From positions 372,001 to 436,000 of the forward strand of contig NZ_JAPWGX010000002.1 of the NCBI RefSeq assembly GCF_027213965.1: a DNA stretch of 64,000 bases. Reading direction: 5' to 3'. Positions 1 through 8,606 of the stretch are shown here, one piece after another. The DNA comes from Maritalea porphyrae. GTDB taxonomy: Bacteria > Pseudomonadota > Alphaproteobacteria > Rhizobiales > Devosiaceae. Each line of letters starts with the position of its first letter. The stretch's first letter is position 1. Made by a program: the position numbers and the translations under genes. The notes under the pieces were generated by a model, which saw nothing but the letters and a program-made list of their open reading frames with translations, was not told where the DNA came from and ran no database searches.

Positions 1-1614
1 CCGCTTGAAGATTTGCTCTGCCTCGCCGCGAATGCCGCGCCCTTGGTCTTTCACAATAATGTTCACCACTTTGCCCGCGCGCTCTAGCGCAATTTCAACA
101 ATAGCGCCTTCGGGGGAAAAGGAAACAGCATTGTCGATGAGATTTGTGACGACCTGCGCCAAACGCCCCTCGTGTCCTGGAACAATTTGCTGATTTTCTT
201 TTAGGTGGTCTGTGAGTTCAATTGTCACCGAGCGCTTGGCTGCGGTTTCAGATTGAATTTCAGCGATTGTTGCCACCAAACCAGAAATATTGACTTTGCC
301 AATTTCTTCTCGCGCCAACTCAGCATCCAAACGCGAGGCTTTGGAAATATCCGTTATCAACCGATCAAGGCGCCGAACGTCATGCTGAATGATTGAAGTG
401 AGCCTTAAACGGTCTTCATCATTTTTGACGACGGGCAAGGTTTCCACCGCGCTGCGTAAGGACGTTAGCGGGTTCTTGAGTTCGTGCGCCACGTCCGCGG
501 CAAAACTTTCAATGGCTTCAATCCGATTGTAAAGCGCGTTGGTCATATCACGCAAAGAGCCAGACAAATGCCCAATCTCGTCTGGCCGGTCTGTATAGTC
601 CGGAATTTCCTCACGCGCGGTCATTGAAGAGCGCACCCGCTGCGCGGCGGCGGACAGGCGGCGCATGGGACCAGCGATTGTGCCCGCCAACAATAATGAC
701 ATGATGGTGGTCACCGAGGCAGCGATCAAAAAGATCTTAAATACATTCCAACGCTCTTTTTCCACCACATGGTCAATGTCGCCGGGTGCTGTTGAAAGCA
801 AGAGCACCCCCACATTGGTTTTTAATCGCCGCACGGGCACAGCAACTGATACCAACAACCTATCGTTCACATCAACGCGCACAATGGATGCGGTAGCGCC
901 TGACAAGGCGGTTCTCACTTCGGGGTATTTTGCCCCGTCTGCGCCCGAGTATTCTTGGTAGCGTGGGAACTCACCGGCCCTTAGCCTGCGGAAAAACCTG
1001 TTCCACCAGTCAACAAAAAACAATGATTCTGTGTCAGTTGCTGGCGAAATTTGCCGCAAAACTTCCCCGCGAGCGTAGATATTATCACTATCAAGGATCA
1101 ACAATCCTGATCGATCATAAATGCGCGCGCGCGTTCCAGTTGGCGTGATGAGATTGCGCAACAAGGGGGCGACGCGCTCAGGGTTGATGGGGAACTCTAG
1201 CGACTGGTCAAAGAAGCTAAGTGTCGAATTGGGGTCTTCGCCTTGCAACTGTAAGAACTTATCGGGATCAACAGTGATCACATCCGAATCTACTGTTGCG
1301 GAGGCAGCGATGGCGCCGGCGATAATTTCGCCTTGTACACGCAGACTGACCACGCGCGCATCGATAAGCCCAGCGCGCCATTGGTTCAAATATAAAATGG
1401 CGATAACGAGCGCGGCGAGGGCGGCAAGGTTAAGCACCACAATGCGTCGCGTCAGGGAAGAGAATACTGTGTACCCAAACACACGTTGAATTGAACGCAC
1501 AAAAGCTGAGATTTTGGAACGGGGTCGCCCAGACACACGTTCACCGTTGGCCGCGCCTTGCGGCTTTTGGTGCTTGTTGGTTTTGGAATGCGAAGATGCA
1601 CTCTCTGGGGTCAA
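1..1614 (-). CDS. chvG: ChvG-type sensor histidine kinase (3' end beyond window)
   Basis: Membrane sensor kinase of the ChvG/ExoS family, which phosphorylates ChvI and in rhizobia and Agrobacterium responds to acid and envelope conditions. Reading the minus strand from 1614 gives about 538 codons open to the window edge: a basic, polar N-terminus, TM1 near residues 58-76, a periplasmic sensor, TM2, a HAMP linker, an H-box with phosphoacceptor His near residue 377 (VAHELKNPLTSL), an N-box (NLIDNAV) and a G-box (KDQGRGI) just before the edge. The last part of the ATPase domain is missing only because the window ends. I chose a TTG start at 1614 because AAGGAG lies upstream, overlapping the end of chvI, and no ATG fits; a GTG further in (near 1500) is the alternative. 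It lies directly downstream of chvI and is presumably cotranscribed and translationally coupled. Confidence 0.93.
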   Translation of the reverse strand, partial: MTPESASSHSKTNKHQKPQGAANGERVSGRPRSKISAFVRSIQRVFGYTVFSSLTRRIVVLNLAALAALVIAILYLNQWRAGLIDARVVSLRVQGEIIAGAIAASATVDSDVITVDPDKFLQLQGEDPNSTLSFFDQSLEFPINPERVAPLLRNLITPTGTRARIYDRSGLLILDSDNIYARGEVLRQISPATDTESLFFVDWWNRFFRRLRAGEFPRYQEYSGADGAKYPEVRTALSGATASIVRVDVNDRLLVSVAVPVRRLKTNVGVLLLSTAPGDIDHVVEKERWNVFKIFLIAASVTTIMSLLLAGTIAGPMRRLSAAAQRVRSSMTAREEIPDYTDRPDEIGHLSGSLRDMTNALYNRIEAIESFAADVAHELKNPLTSLRSAVETLPVVKNDEDRLRLTSIIQHDVRRLDRLITDISKASRLDAELAREEIGKVNISGLVATIAEIQSETAAKRSVTIELTDHLKENQQIVPGHEGRLAQVVTNLIDNAVSFSPEGAIVEIALERAGKVVNIIVKDQGRGIRGEAEQIFKR

Positions 1615-1619
1615 AACGC

Positions 1620-2330
1620 TTATTGCTCCTTAAAGCGATAACCAACACCATACAATGTTTCGATCATGTCAAATTCCTTGTCAACAACACGGAACTTTTT
1701 GCGCAATCGCTTGATATGGCTATCGATCGTGCGATCATCGACGTACACCTGATCATCATATGCCGCATCCATTAAGCTGTCGCGGCTCTTAACGACGCCA
1801 GGACGTTGCGCAAGGGCGAAGAGGATCAAAAACTCGGTCACTGTCAATGTGACGTTTTTTGCGTCCCAGGTGCTGGTGTGTCGCTCTTGGTCCATTGTCA
1901 AACGCCCACGCTCAAGCACGGACTTGGATGGTGTGCCATCCGTTGATTGTGCGCTACCTTCGGGCCGCGCTTGGGCGCGCCGCAAAATGGCTTTGACCCG
2001 CTCAACAAGCAGTCGCTGAGAGAAGGGCTTGGTGATAAAATCGTCTGCGCCCATTTTTAAGCCAAAAAGCTCGTCAATTTCATCATCTTTTGAGGTGAGG
2101 AAAATGACCGGGATATCGGATTTTTGACGCAGTCGACGCAACAGCTCCATACCATCCATGCGCGGCATCTTAATATCCAAGATGGCCAAGTCTGGCATAT
2201 CAGAAGTTAGCCCTTCAAGACCTGAGGCCCCGTCGGTGTAGGTGCTGACGTGATAGCCTTCTGCCTGCAAGGTCATTGAAACCGAGGCGAGAATATTCTG
2301 GTCATCATCTACAAGCGCGATCTTTGGCAT
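1620..2330 (-). CDS. chvI: ChvI response regulator, OmpR family
   Basis: DNA-binding response regulator of 236 aa, partner of the adjacent ChvG. The receiver domain (about 1-120) starts [10 protein letters not shown], with the acidic pocket at residues 8-10 and the phospho-acceptor Asp52 in [12 protein letters not shown]. The C-terminal OmpR winged helix (about 140-235) ends in GVGYRFKEQ. The start is ATG 2330, preceded by AAGGAA five bases upstream; a longer in-frame extension to 2396 has no family resemblance. In related Hyphomicrobiales ChvI controls acid response, exopolysaccharide, motility and central carbon genes, and chvI typically sits divergent to pckA exactly as here. The divergent 344-bp spacer may therefore carry shared regulatory sites. 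Confidence 0.96.
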   Translation of the reverse strand: MPKIALVDDDQNILASVSMTLQAEGYHVSTYTDGASGLEGLTSDMPDLAILDIKMPRMDGMELLRRLRQKSDIPVIFLTSKDDEIDELFGLKMGADDFITKPFSQRLLVERVKAILRRAQARPEGSAQSTDGTPSKSVLERGRLTMDQERHTSTWDAKNVTLTVTEFLILFALAQRPGVVKSRDSLMDAAYDDQVYVDDRTIDSHIKRLRKKFRVVDKEFDMIETLYGVGYRFKEQ

Positions 2331-2508
2331 ATTTATTCCTTTCGGCCTCACCTTATATGATTGGTACAGGGTGAAAATCAATATTGCCCGTCTCATTGCT
2401 CAAAGAATTGCGCACAAATTGTGTCCGCCAAGGAAACTAGTTGAGAAAACCAAACATTGCTTAGTGGGTTTGTGCACAAGCTCTATAAATCGATCAGGAA
2501 GGAAAAAT

Positions 2509-2533
2509 GCTAAAATTTACCATATATTTTAGC
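2509..2533 (+). promoter_or_regulatory. Inverted repeat in chvI-pckA spacer
   Basis: Two perfect 8-bp arms (GCTAAAAT at 2509-2516 and ATTTTAGC at 2526-2533) flank a 9-nt AT-rich centre. It lies 142 nt before the pckA ATG in the divergent chvI/pckA spacer. It could be an operator or a leader hairpin; no U-run follows, so a terminator is unlikely. Confidence 0.4.
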
Positions 2534-2553
2534 TATTTAACCGGATTAGACAA

Positions 2554-2567
2554 AGGTCGTACGACCT
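2554..2567. promoter_or_regulatory. Perfect 14-bp palindrome upstream of pckA
   Basis: AGGTCGTACGACCT is identical to its own reverse complement and lies 107 nt upstream of the pckA start. Its symmetry and place suggest a dimeric repressor or activator site for gluconeogenic control. In Sinorhizobium a LacI-type regulator (PckR) acts on pckA, but I cannot match this site to a known consensus. Confidence 0.45.
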
Positions 2568-2674
2568 ATCGCCAGATGGAAAAACCGCATCCAAGAGCTT
2601 AGGTTCTTTTGACCGAAAGAGGGAAATTACTCCTTCTGGCGGCATTTTTCACTAAAGACAGCAGGATCAGCCCG

Positions 2675-4270
2675 ATGAGCACCATCACACGGCGGGAAAT
2701 TAATCAGACCATACAAGCGAACGCAAAGTCGCTTTCTTACAATGATAAGGCACCTGTTTTGGCGTCTCATGCAATTAAGCGCGAAGAAGTTATCTTTAGC
2801 GCTGACGGCGCATTGGTTGCTGACACAGGTCAGCATACTGGTCGTTCTGCCCAAGACAAATTTATTGTTGATGATGCGCTAACCCATGACACCGTTTGGT
2901 GGGACAATGCAAAAGCGACCTCAACTGAAAAGTTTGACCTGCTGCTTTCAGACCTGCTTGCTGCAACAAAAGACAAAGATTTGTTTGTGCAGCAGTTGTA
3001 TGCTGGGGCTGACGTGTCACAACAATTGAATGTTGAAGTGTTCACCGAGAACGCTTGGCATGCATTGTTCATTCGCAACTTGTTGATCCGCCCTGCGCTT
3101 AATGCCTTGGGCAATTTCGACGCAAGTGTGACCATTGTTCATTTGCCAAGTTTTAAAGCGGATCCTGAACGGCATGGCACACGCTCAGAGACAGCAATTC
3201 TGTTGGATTTCAGCCGCAATATGGTGCTCATTTGCGGTACAGCTTATGCTGGCGAAATCAAAAAATCTGTTTTCTCATTGTTCAACTTTCATGCGCCGCA
3301 AAATGGCGTTCTGCCGATGCACTGCTCTGCAAACATTGGTAAAGATGGCGATACGGCTTTGTTCTTTGGGCTTTCAGGCACTGGTAAAACAACTTTGTCC
3401 ACTGACCCAGAACGCACATTGATTGGCGATGATGAGCACGGCTGGCACAAAGATGGCGTTTTCAACCTTGAAGGCGGTTGCTATGCAAAAACCATCAAAT
3501 TGTCTCGCGAAGCTGAGCCAGAGATTTTTGGCGCGACAGAACGTTTCGGCACTGTGCTTGAAAATGTTGTTCTGGACGAAGAAACGCTTAAGCCCGATTT
3601 CAACGATGGTTCTAAGACCGAGAACACCCGCGCTGCATATCCATTGACCGCTTTGGACAATGTGAGCCGCACAGGCATGGGCCCAACACCCAAATCAGTG
3701 ATCTTGTTGACCGCAGATGCATTTGGCGTTTTGCCACCAATTGCGCGTTTGACCCCAGATCAGGCCATCTACCACTTCTTGTCTGGCTATACTGCAAAAG
3801 TGGCTGGCACAGAGCGCGGTGTAACAGAACCTCAGGCAACATTTTCAGCCTGCTTTGGCGCGCCGTTCATGTCATTACACCCAAGCGTTTACGGCAAAAT
3901 GCTGAAAAAGCAATTGGGTGAAAGCCTTGCAGAATGCTGGTTGCTGAACACAGGTTGGACCGGTGGTCCTTATGGAGTTGGCGAGCGTATTTCAATTAAA
4001 GATACACGCACATTGTTGACCAGCGCCCTATCGGGTGAATTGGTGAACACACCGATGCGCACCGATGAGATCTTTGGTTTTGAAGTCCCAACCGTTGTGG
4101 AAGGTATTGATCCAAGCTTGCTTGAACCACGCACCACTTGGGAAGACGGCAAGGCATACGATGCACAGGCAGAAAAGCTGGTCAAATTGTTCGAAGAGAA
4201 CTTCGTTAAATTTGGCTCAAGCGCAGAAGAACTGGCCAATGCTGGCCCAAGTCTGAGCAGCGCAGCTTAA
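2675..4270 (+). CDS. pckA: Phosphoenolpyruvate carboxykinase (ATP)
   Basis: ATP-dependent PEP carboxykinase, 531 aa: oxaloacetate + ATP to PEP + ADP + CO2, the entry step of gluconeogenesis from TCA intermediates, cytosolic. The N-terminal domain has the conserved [13 protein letters not shown] region. The catalytic core shows MHCSAN near residue 214, a kinase-1a P-loop [11 protein letters not shown] near 232 and a kinase-2 motif IGDDEHGW near 255. Its length matches the family. The start is ATG 2675 with AGGA eight bases upstream; a TTG at 2609 would add 22 unrelated residues. It is single-gene in organisation, divergent from chvI and followed by a GC-rich hairpin. Its position beside chvI-chvG is a lineage marker. 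Confidence 0.97.
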   Translation: MSTITRREINQTIQANAKSLSYNDKAPVLASHAIKREEVIFSADGALVADTGQHTGRSAQDKFIVDDALTHDTVWWDNAKATSTEKFDLLLSDLLAATKDKDLFVQQLYAGADVSQQLNVEVFTENAWHALFIRNLLIRPALNALGNFDASVTIVHLPSFKADPERHGTRSETAILLDFSRNMVLICGTAYAGEIKKSVFSLFNFHAPQNGVLPMHCSANIGKDGDTALFFGLSGTGKTTLSTDPERTLIGDDEHGWHKDGVFNLEGGCYAKTIKLSREAEPEIFGATERFGTVLENVVLDEETLKPDFNDGSKTENTRAAYPLTALDNVSRTGMGPTPKSVILLTADAFGVLPPIARLTPDQAIYHFLSGYTAKVAGTERGVTEPQATFSACFGAPFMSLHPSVYGKMLKKQLGESLAECWLLNTGWTGGPYGVGERISIKDTRTLLTSALSGELVNTPMRTDEIFGFEVPTVVEGIDPSLLEPRTTWEDGKAYDAQAEKLVKLFEENFVKFGSSAEELANAGPSLSSAA

Positions 4271-4300
4271 GCTCGCCTCAATGTTTTAAACGATCCAGAG

Positions 4301-4320
4301 CCTGGGGGTACGCCCCCGGG
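4301..4320 (+). terminator. Hairpin after pckA
   Basis: CCTGGGGG and CCCCCGGG pair around a TACG loop (8 bp with one T-G wobble), 30 nt after the pckA stop. No clean U-tract follows, so it may be a rho-assisted terminator or an RNA 3'-stabilising hairpin. Confidence 0.5.
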
Positions 4321-4430
4321 TTCGTTGCTGTTTGGCTAGACACTGCCCGTTCAAACTGATAATTTTCAGCGATAAAACTCACCGCAGCGCACAAGATTGC
4401 GGAACAAAGACATATTTTATTGGGTGGTTT

Positions 4431-4622
4431 ATGAGTATTTTGCAGCGTGCAGATTGGGCGTTCGGTGCCTTTTGGGCCGTGATCACCGGAACAATGTTCG
4501 GGGTGGCAAGTGTATTTGTCTTGGAAAAGAAAATCGACCTTGAGTTCATCCTTCAAAATATCGCGCTTTGGACATTTGCGGGCATTGTGATGGCAATCGT
4601 GATTGGTCTAAAGCGCCGCTAG
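4431..4622 (+). CDS. Small membrane protein, unknown function
   Basis: A 63-aa protein with two predicted membrane segments (about residues 8-28 and 38-58), a short charged loop between them (EKKIDLE) and a basic tail KRR. ATG 4431 is the natural start because it opens the hydrophobic part; a longer in-frame extension to 4332 crosses sequence without protein character. A GGGTGG lies just upstream and is a weak ribosome site. It lies alone between the pckA hairpin and the MerR gene. I do not recognise the family; the coding call rests on the coherent amphipathic and hydrophobic pattern. Confidence 0.55.
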   Translation: MSILQRADWAFGAFWAVITGTMFGVASVFVLEKKIDLEFILQNIALWTFAGIVMAIVIGLKRR

Positions 4623-4665
4623 ACACTCCCATTGAAACGCTCCAAATTTTGTTGAAAATTGTGGC

Positions 4666-4696
4666 TTGACCCTGACGCTACGTCACGGACTATTTC
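4666..4696 (+). promoter_or_regulatory. MerR-type promoter with 19-bp spacer and dyad operator
   Basis: TTGACC (4666-4671) and TATTTC (4691-4696) are separated by exactly 19 bp, the over-long spacing typical of MerR-family promoters. Inside the spacer TGACG-CTA-CGTCA forms a dyad that extends outward with further matches. It lies 26 bp before the TipA-like regulator gene, which suggests autoregulation by DNA distortion. Confidence 0.75.
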
Positions 4697-4721
4697 TCTT
4701 TTCAGCGGAAGGAAAAGGGTT

Positions 4722-5507
4722 ATGCAAAGCTACAGGGTCAAACAGGTTGCACAGATGGCGGGCGTTTCGGTACGCACGTTGCACCATTATGACAAAATTG
4801 GCTTGCTTGAACCCGCCTATATTGGCGCGAACAACTACCGGTATTACACGCGAGATGAATTGGTGAAGCTTCAACAAATCCTGTTCTTTAAGGACATGGG
4901 ACTAAGTTTGCACCAAATCGCCAAGGCGCTGAAAAATACCAATGCAGATCGTGCGCGATTGCTGATTGAACACAAGAAACAATTACAATTGCAGGCGCGT
5001 CGCCAAAACCAACTCATAAGAACGATTGACCGCACAATCGATGAGCTATTGGGAAATGAAAAAATGAAAGTGGACGATCTATACAAAGGCTTTTCAACAA
5101 AAAAGCAACGCGAACATGAGCAATGGTTGGTTGATCACCATGGACCGCACATGACGCCAGATATCGATTTGGCGCGCAATAAACTGGAAAAAGACGCGGA
5201 TGGCAAAAAGGACCAACTGATCGCCCAGCGCATGGGAGAACTTAAAGAGATTGAAGGAGAAATTATCCTTGCGTTTCAAAGTGGGATCACAAGCGAAGAT
5301 GAGGCATTGAATGTGGCCATGAAGCGGCACCACCAGTGGGTGGGGCAATGGTGGGGCAAAAAACCTGACCAATCTGCCTACATTGGACTTGCACAATTGT
5401 ACCAAAGCCATCCAGATTTTGTTGCGCGCTATGAGGCGTTGGCGACAGGGTTTACCCCTTATTTATCTCAGGCGATGGTGGCATTTGCCAAACGCTGTTT
5501 GGACTAA
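4722..5507 (+). CDS. MerR-family regulator with TipAS effector domain
   Basis: A 261-aa transcription activator. The N-terminal MerR winged helix (about 1-70) shows YRVKQVAQMAGVSVRTLHHYD and the NNYRYYTRDEL wing. A long coiled-coil dimerisation helix (about 75-115) follows, then a C-terminal TipAS/antibiotic-recognition domain (about 140-260) with the family hallmarks HHQWVGQWW and YLSQAM. In TipA-class proteins the C-terminal domain binds thiopeptide-like or other hydrophobic drugs and activates efflux or its own gene. The start is ATG 4722 with GGAAGGAAAAGGG upstream. The promoter just before it has the MerR 19-bp geometry, so the gene is probably autoregulated. It converges with the acetyltransferase gene ending at 5511. 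No obvious target efflux gene lies beside it. Confidence 0.9.
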   Translation: MQSYRVKQVAQMAGVSVRTLHHYDKIGLLEPAYIGANNYRYYTRDELVKLQQILFFKDMGLSLHQIAKALKNTNADRARLLIEHKKQLQLQARRQNQLIRTIDRTIDELLGNEKMKVDDLYKGFSTKKQREHEQWLVDHHGPHMTPDIDLARNKLEKDADGKKDQLIAQRMGELKEIEGEIILAFQSGITSEDEALNVAMKRHHQWVGQWWGKKPDQSAYIGLAQLYQSHPDFVARYEALATGFTPYLSQAMVAFAKRCLD

Positions 5508-5510
5508 GGC

Positions 5511-6275
5511 TCACGTTAGCGGCTTGGTTCGATAATGATAATCATAAAGCTCGACAGTAAAGCCGAGCTTTTCATATAAGGCGCGCGCTGCGGTGTTTTC
5601 GGCAACAACTTGCAGCGCCGCTTTGGTTGCGCCCAAGCTCCGACATTTTGCAAGCAAACTCGACAAAAGCATTGCCGCACGACCTTGGCGTCTAAATTTG
5701 GGTGCTGTTTCCACGGACTCGATGATGGCCACATCTTCAACAACCACAGCATAGGCAATGGCCGCTATTTCCTGGTCTTCTTCAATGTGAGCGAATAAAA
5801 TTGGGAAACCAATATTGAGCAGTGCCTGGCGAAACTTGATGCGATGATCAGGTTGAAAATGCGCCCGGTCTGATGCAAATTGCAGCCATCTATCGTCGGC
5901 ATGCGTGGTCAGTTGTACATCTTGTTGCCATTCAAAGCCGAACATATTTGGGGCCAATAGGGTTTTTGTGCGGGCTTCTGGCGGCGCGAAATTTTGGCCA
6001 TCCAAGAAACGCTCTAGTTCGGGCACCATATCAGGCACTCGAAAAATCGTGCTTTGGTTCTGCTGCTTATAAAATTCATCGGCGGTATTGAGCAAATGTT
6101 GGTCAATAAGCCCATATGCGGCCGTGGGGTTTACCGAATTGATGCGACGCGAGGGTGTGCCATCGGTCTGCCGCAACTCAAATCCTTGGCACTGCACTGT
6201 CTGGCCTGCCGGCCACGCAGCAGCACACGCTTCTTCCACCTGCCAACAGAGTTCAAGGTTTTGAAGTGAAGACAT
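5511..6275 (-). CDS. GNAT-family N-acetyltransferase
   Basis: A 254-aa protein with a C-terminal GNAT fold: the acetyl-CoA loop RRQGRAAMLL (motif A, near residues 195-205) and motif B, AENTAARALYEKLGF, near the C-terminus. The N-terminal half (WPAGQTVQCQGFELRQTDGTPSRRINSVNP) matches the extended GNAT subgroup that has a duplicated, degenerate N-terminal acetyltransferase-like half. It would transfer acetyl from acetyl-CoA to an unknown amine. The start is ATG 6275 with AAAGGG eight bases upstream; the TTG one codon earlier is less likely. It converges with the MerR gene four bases away. Substrate unknown. Confidence 0.85.
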   Translation of the reverse strand: MSSLQNLELCWQVEEACAAAWPAGQTVQCQGFELRQTDGTPSRRINSVNPTAAYGLIDQHLLNTADEFYKQQNQSTIFRVPDMVPELERFLDGQNFAPPEARTKTLLAPNMFGFEWQQDVQLTTHADDRWLQFASDRAHFQPDHRIKFRQALLNIGFPILFAHIEEDQEIAAIAYAVVVEDVAIIESVETAPKFRRQGRAAMLLSSLLAKCRSLGATKAALQVVAENTAARALYEKLGFTVELYDYHYRTKPLT

Positions 6276-6319
6276 CAATGCGCCCTTTCAACAGATCATG
6301 TTGAAAAGTTAGCAGCCGA

Positions 6320-6901
6320 TTAGAGCGGTGTATAGAAGATATGCGCGCCAATTTGTTTTACTGGCTGGTAGGCTGACGCCCATTTGGGCTGCACACGTTT
6401 GGCGTGATAGAAAAGCGCGGTTTCAGGCAGAATTTTTGAAGGTTTGCGCTGCTGGTATTGCTTATAGGCATAATTGGCGATCAGACCTGCCTTGACCCAA
6501 CTCACCCGGACAATGCGGTTGCCGTTGCCGCCACTATCGGACTTGCCGTCACAAGCAAATGAGAACTGACATCGGTTGGCCTTATGGGCATTTTGGTAGA
6601 CAACGCCACACACCGTATTTGGATATTTGCGGCTTTTCACTCGATTAAGGATGACTTGCGCAACCGCCCATTGACCGGCTTCTGGTTCGCCACGCGCTTC
6701 GTGGTAGACCGCTTTGGTAAGGCAGTCTTTTTCGGCTTGCACGTTTTTGAGTTTATCAGCGGTCGGGGTGAATTTGGTTTTTGCATAGGCCGCAAGCAAT
6801 TGCGGTGTGAGGTGGGTTGTTTGCTGCTGCGCAGCAGCAGGCAGTGCAGCAAGGAGCACAAGTGCACAAGCCAACCCGAATTGCTTTAAAAAACGTACCA
6901 C
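6320..6901 (-). CDS. SleB-like cell wall hydrolase (Hydrolase_2), secreted
   Basis: About 193 aa. A signal peptide (basic start RFLKQFG, hydrophobic [15 protein letters not shown]) is followed by a SleB/CwlJ hydrolase domain with the hallmarks [10 protein letters not shown] (catalytic Glu), [24 protein letters not shown] and ALFYHA near the end. Family members cleave peptidoglycan glycan strands in the periplasm. I prefer GTG 6901 because GGGA lies nine bases upstream and it opens a proper signal peptide; a TTG at 6925 is the alternative. Monocistronic and divergent from the MFS gene. In alphaproteobacteria such proteins act in wall remodelling rather than spore germination. Confidence 0.85.
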   Translation of the reverse strand: MVRFLKQFGLACALVLLAALPAAAQQQTTHLTPQLLAAYAKTKFTPTADKLKNVQAEKDCLTKAVYHEARGEPEAGQWAVAQVILNRVKSRKYPNTVCGVVYQNAHKANRCQFSFACDGKSDSGGNGNRIVRVSWVKAGLIANYAYKQYQQRKPSKILPETALFYHAKRVQPKWASAYQPVKQIGAHIFYTPL

Positions 6902-7203
6902 AAGCAAAAGTCCCAAATTCCCCAACCCGACCGGCTGGATGCACCATAGGTTTAGTTTTAGCGCGAAGCCAGCACGTTGTTAAGTCATAGTTAACCACAT
7001 TTTTTTACATTTCGTTAATTGATAGGAATTCGTGGCTTTTGTGCACCAAAATACCTCATTTCTCCTAGCTGAAGTAAGTCTAGGGCTTGGCAGAAACACA
7101 AATTGGACGTACCAATTTAATACTTTACAGCCTATTGCCCGCTCTTTTCCTGCACGCTGATTCCAATCACGTTCAGCCCCCACAGTCTAAACCAAGGTTC
7201 ACC
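6902..7203. other. Divergent spacer, no gene seen
   Basis: This AT-rich spacer separates the divergent wall hydrolase and MFS genes and must hold both promoters. In-frame upstream extension of the MFS frame to 7087 lacks membrane-protein character. I see no repeat, RNA gene or clear operator. Confidence 0.5.
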
Positions 7204-8478
7204 ATGTCGCTTGTTTCGCCAAGTCCGCCGCTTTCTGAATTGACGTCTCGCCAATGGCAGTGGATTGGCGCGGGGTTTATGATGACCTTCGCCTCAATGG
7301 GCGGACAAACGCTATTCATCGCCCAGTTCAACAGCGACATTCGGGCCTTTTTTGACCTGACAGATGGCCAGTTTGCGGGTTTGTACACGCTTGCGACGAT
7401 CTTTAGTGCAATATTGATCGCCGCTGTTGGGCAGGTAACTGACAAGCTGGGGCCACGATTTTTGGCCATTGTGTGCACGATCGGTTTGGCGCTGATGGCG
7501 CTGGCCATGTCGATGGTCAACCATTGGATTGTTTTGTGCCTGATCTTGTTTGGCTTGCGGTTTTTCGGCCAAGGGATGCTGCCCCATATCGCCCAAACCG
7601 CAATGGCAAGATGGTTCAATCGTTTTCGTGGCCGCGCGCTTGCTTTTTCACAAATGGGCTATACGGCGGGGGAAGCGCTTTTGCCTTTCATCATCACCCT
7701 TGCTATTGCCAGCATGAGTTGGCGCGACATTTGGGCAATTGGTGCTGGGTTTTTAATGTTGGTGATGCTGCCGCTGATTGTGTTTTTGTTGCGTGATCCA
7801 CCCGATGGAAAACGCGCAAAGGCGCGGGGTGACATAAACCCAGATGCCGATCAAAATGACATGCTGTCGGGCACCGAATGGCGGCGGCGTAAGGTTTTGC
7901 GCGACCCTTTGTTTTATGCGCTGGCTTTTGGGGCAATGACCCTGCCCGCACTCGCCACCATCTATTTTTTCCATCAGGCGCATCTGGTCGGCATTAAGGG
8001 TTGGTCGGTGGCCACTTATACCGCCTGGTTCCCCATTATGTCGGTCACTGGTGTTTCGGTTTCCATTCTTACGGGCTTTTTGGTGGATCGTTTTGGCGCA
8101 TTTCGGCTGTTGCCTTTTATGTATATCCCCATCGGCATTGCCTGTTTGATTATGGCGAACCTGAGTGAAGTCTGGTCAATTCCCTTGTTCTTGATGGTCT
8201 TGGCAATGGGCGGGGGCATGGCGCCGTCTGTTTTTGGTGCGTTATGGGCAGAAATGTATGGCACTGCCCATATTGGAGCGGTTCGTTCATTGGCCATCGC
8301 CGTGATGGTATTTGCTTCTGCTGCGGGTCCGGGCATTGCGGGTGGGCTAATTGATTTGGGTATTAATCTGGTTAGCCAAAGCTGGTTCAATGCGGTTTAT
8401 TGCTTGGCCATCACGTGCCTCTATTTGTTGCTCCAGCCCAGAATGCGTGCTCGCAAAGAACAATTGACGGCGCGATAG
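7204..8478 (+). CDS. Major facilitator superfamily transporter
   Basis: A 424-aa integral membrane protein with about twelve hydrophobic segments in two halves separated by a charged cytoplasmic loop (RDPPDGKRAKARGD, about residues 200-215). The motif-A-like loop GQVTDKLGPR after TM2 and its repeat GFLVDRFGAFR in the second half identify MFS_1. The start is ATG 7204 with AAGG upstream. It is transcribed away from the wall hydrolase and is alone. Substrate cannot be read from the sequence; the general shape fits a small-molecule/proton antiporter or a monocarboxylate-like carrier. Confidence 0.88.
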   Translation: MSLVSPSPPLSELTSRQWQWIGAGFMMTFASMGGQTLFIAQFNSDIRAFFDLTDGQFAGLYTLATIFSAILIAAVGQVTDKLGPRFLAIVCTIGLALMALAMSMVNHWIVLCLILFGLRFFGQGMLPHIAQTAMARWFNRFRGRALAFSQMGYTAGEALLPFIITLAIASMSWRDIWAIGAGFLMLVMLPLIVFLLRDPPDGKRAKARGDINPDADQNDMLSGTEWRRRKVLRDPLFYALAFGAMTLPALATIYFFHQAHLVGIKGWSVATYTAWFPIMSVTGVSVSILTGFLVDRFGAFRLLPFMYIPIGIACLIMANLSEVWSIPLFLMVLAMGGGMAPSVFGALWAEMYGTAHIGAVRSLAIAVMVFASAAGPGIAGGLIDLGINLVSQSWFNAVYCLAITCLYLLLQPRMRARKEQLTAR

Positions 8479-8606
8479 GACAAGACATGAATGAAAACTA
8501 TCAACTTATAAATTAAAGTATTACTTTCATAAAATATATTTTTGATTGATATTGAACTCACACGATGTTGTGCCATATAAGGCGTTCAACATTCGTGGAG
8601 AGAAAC

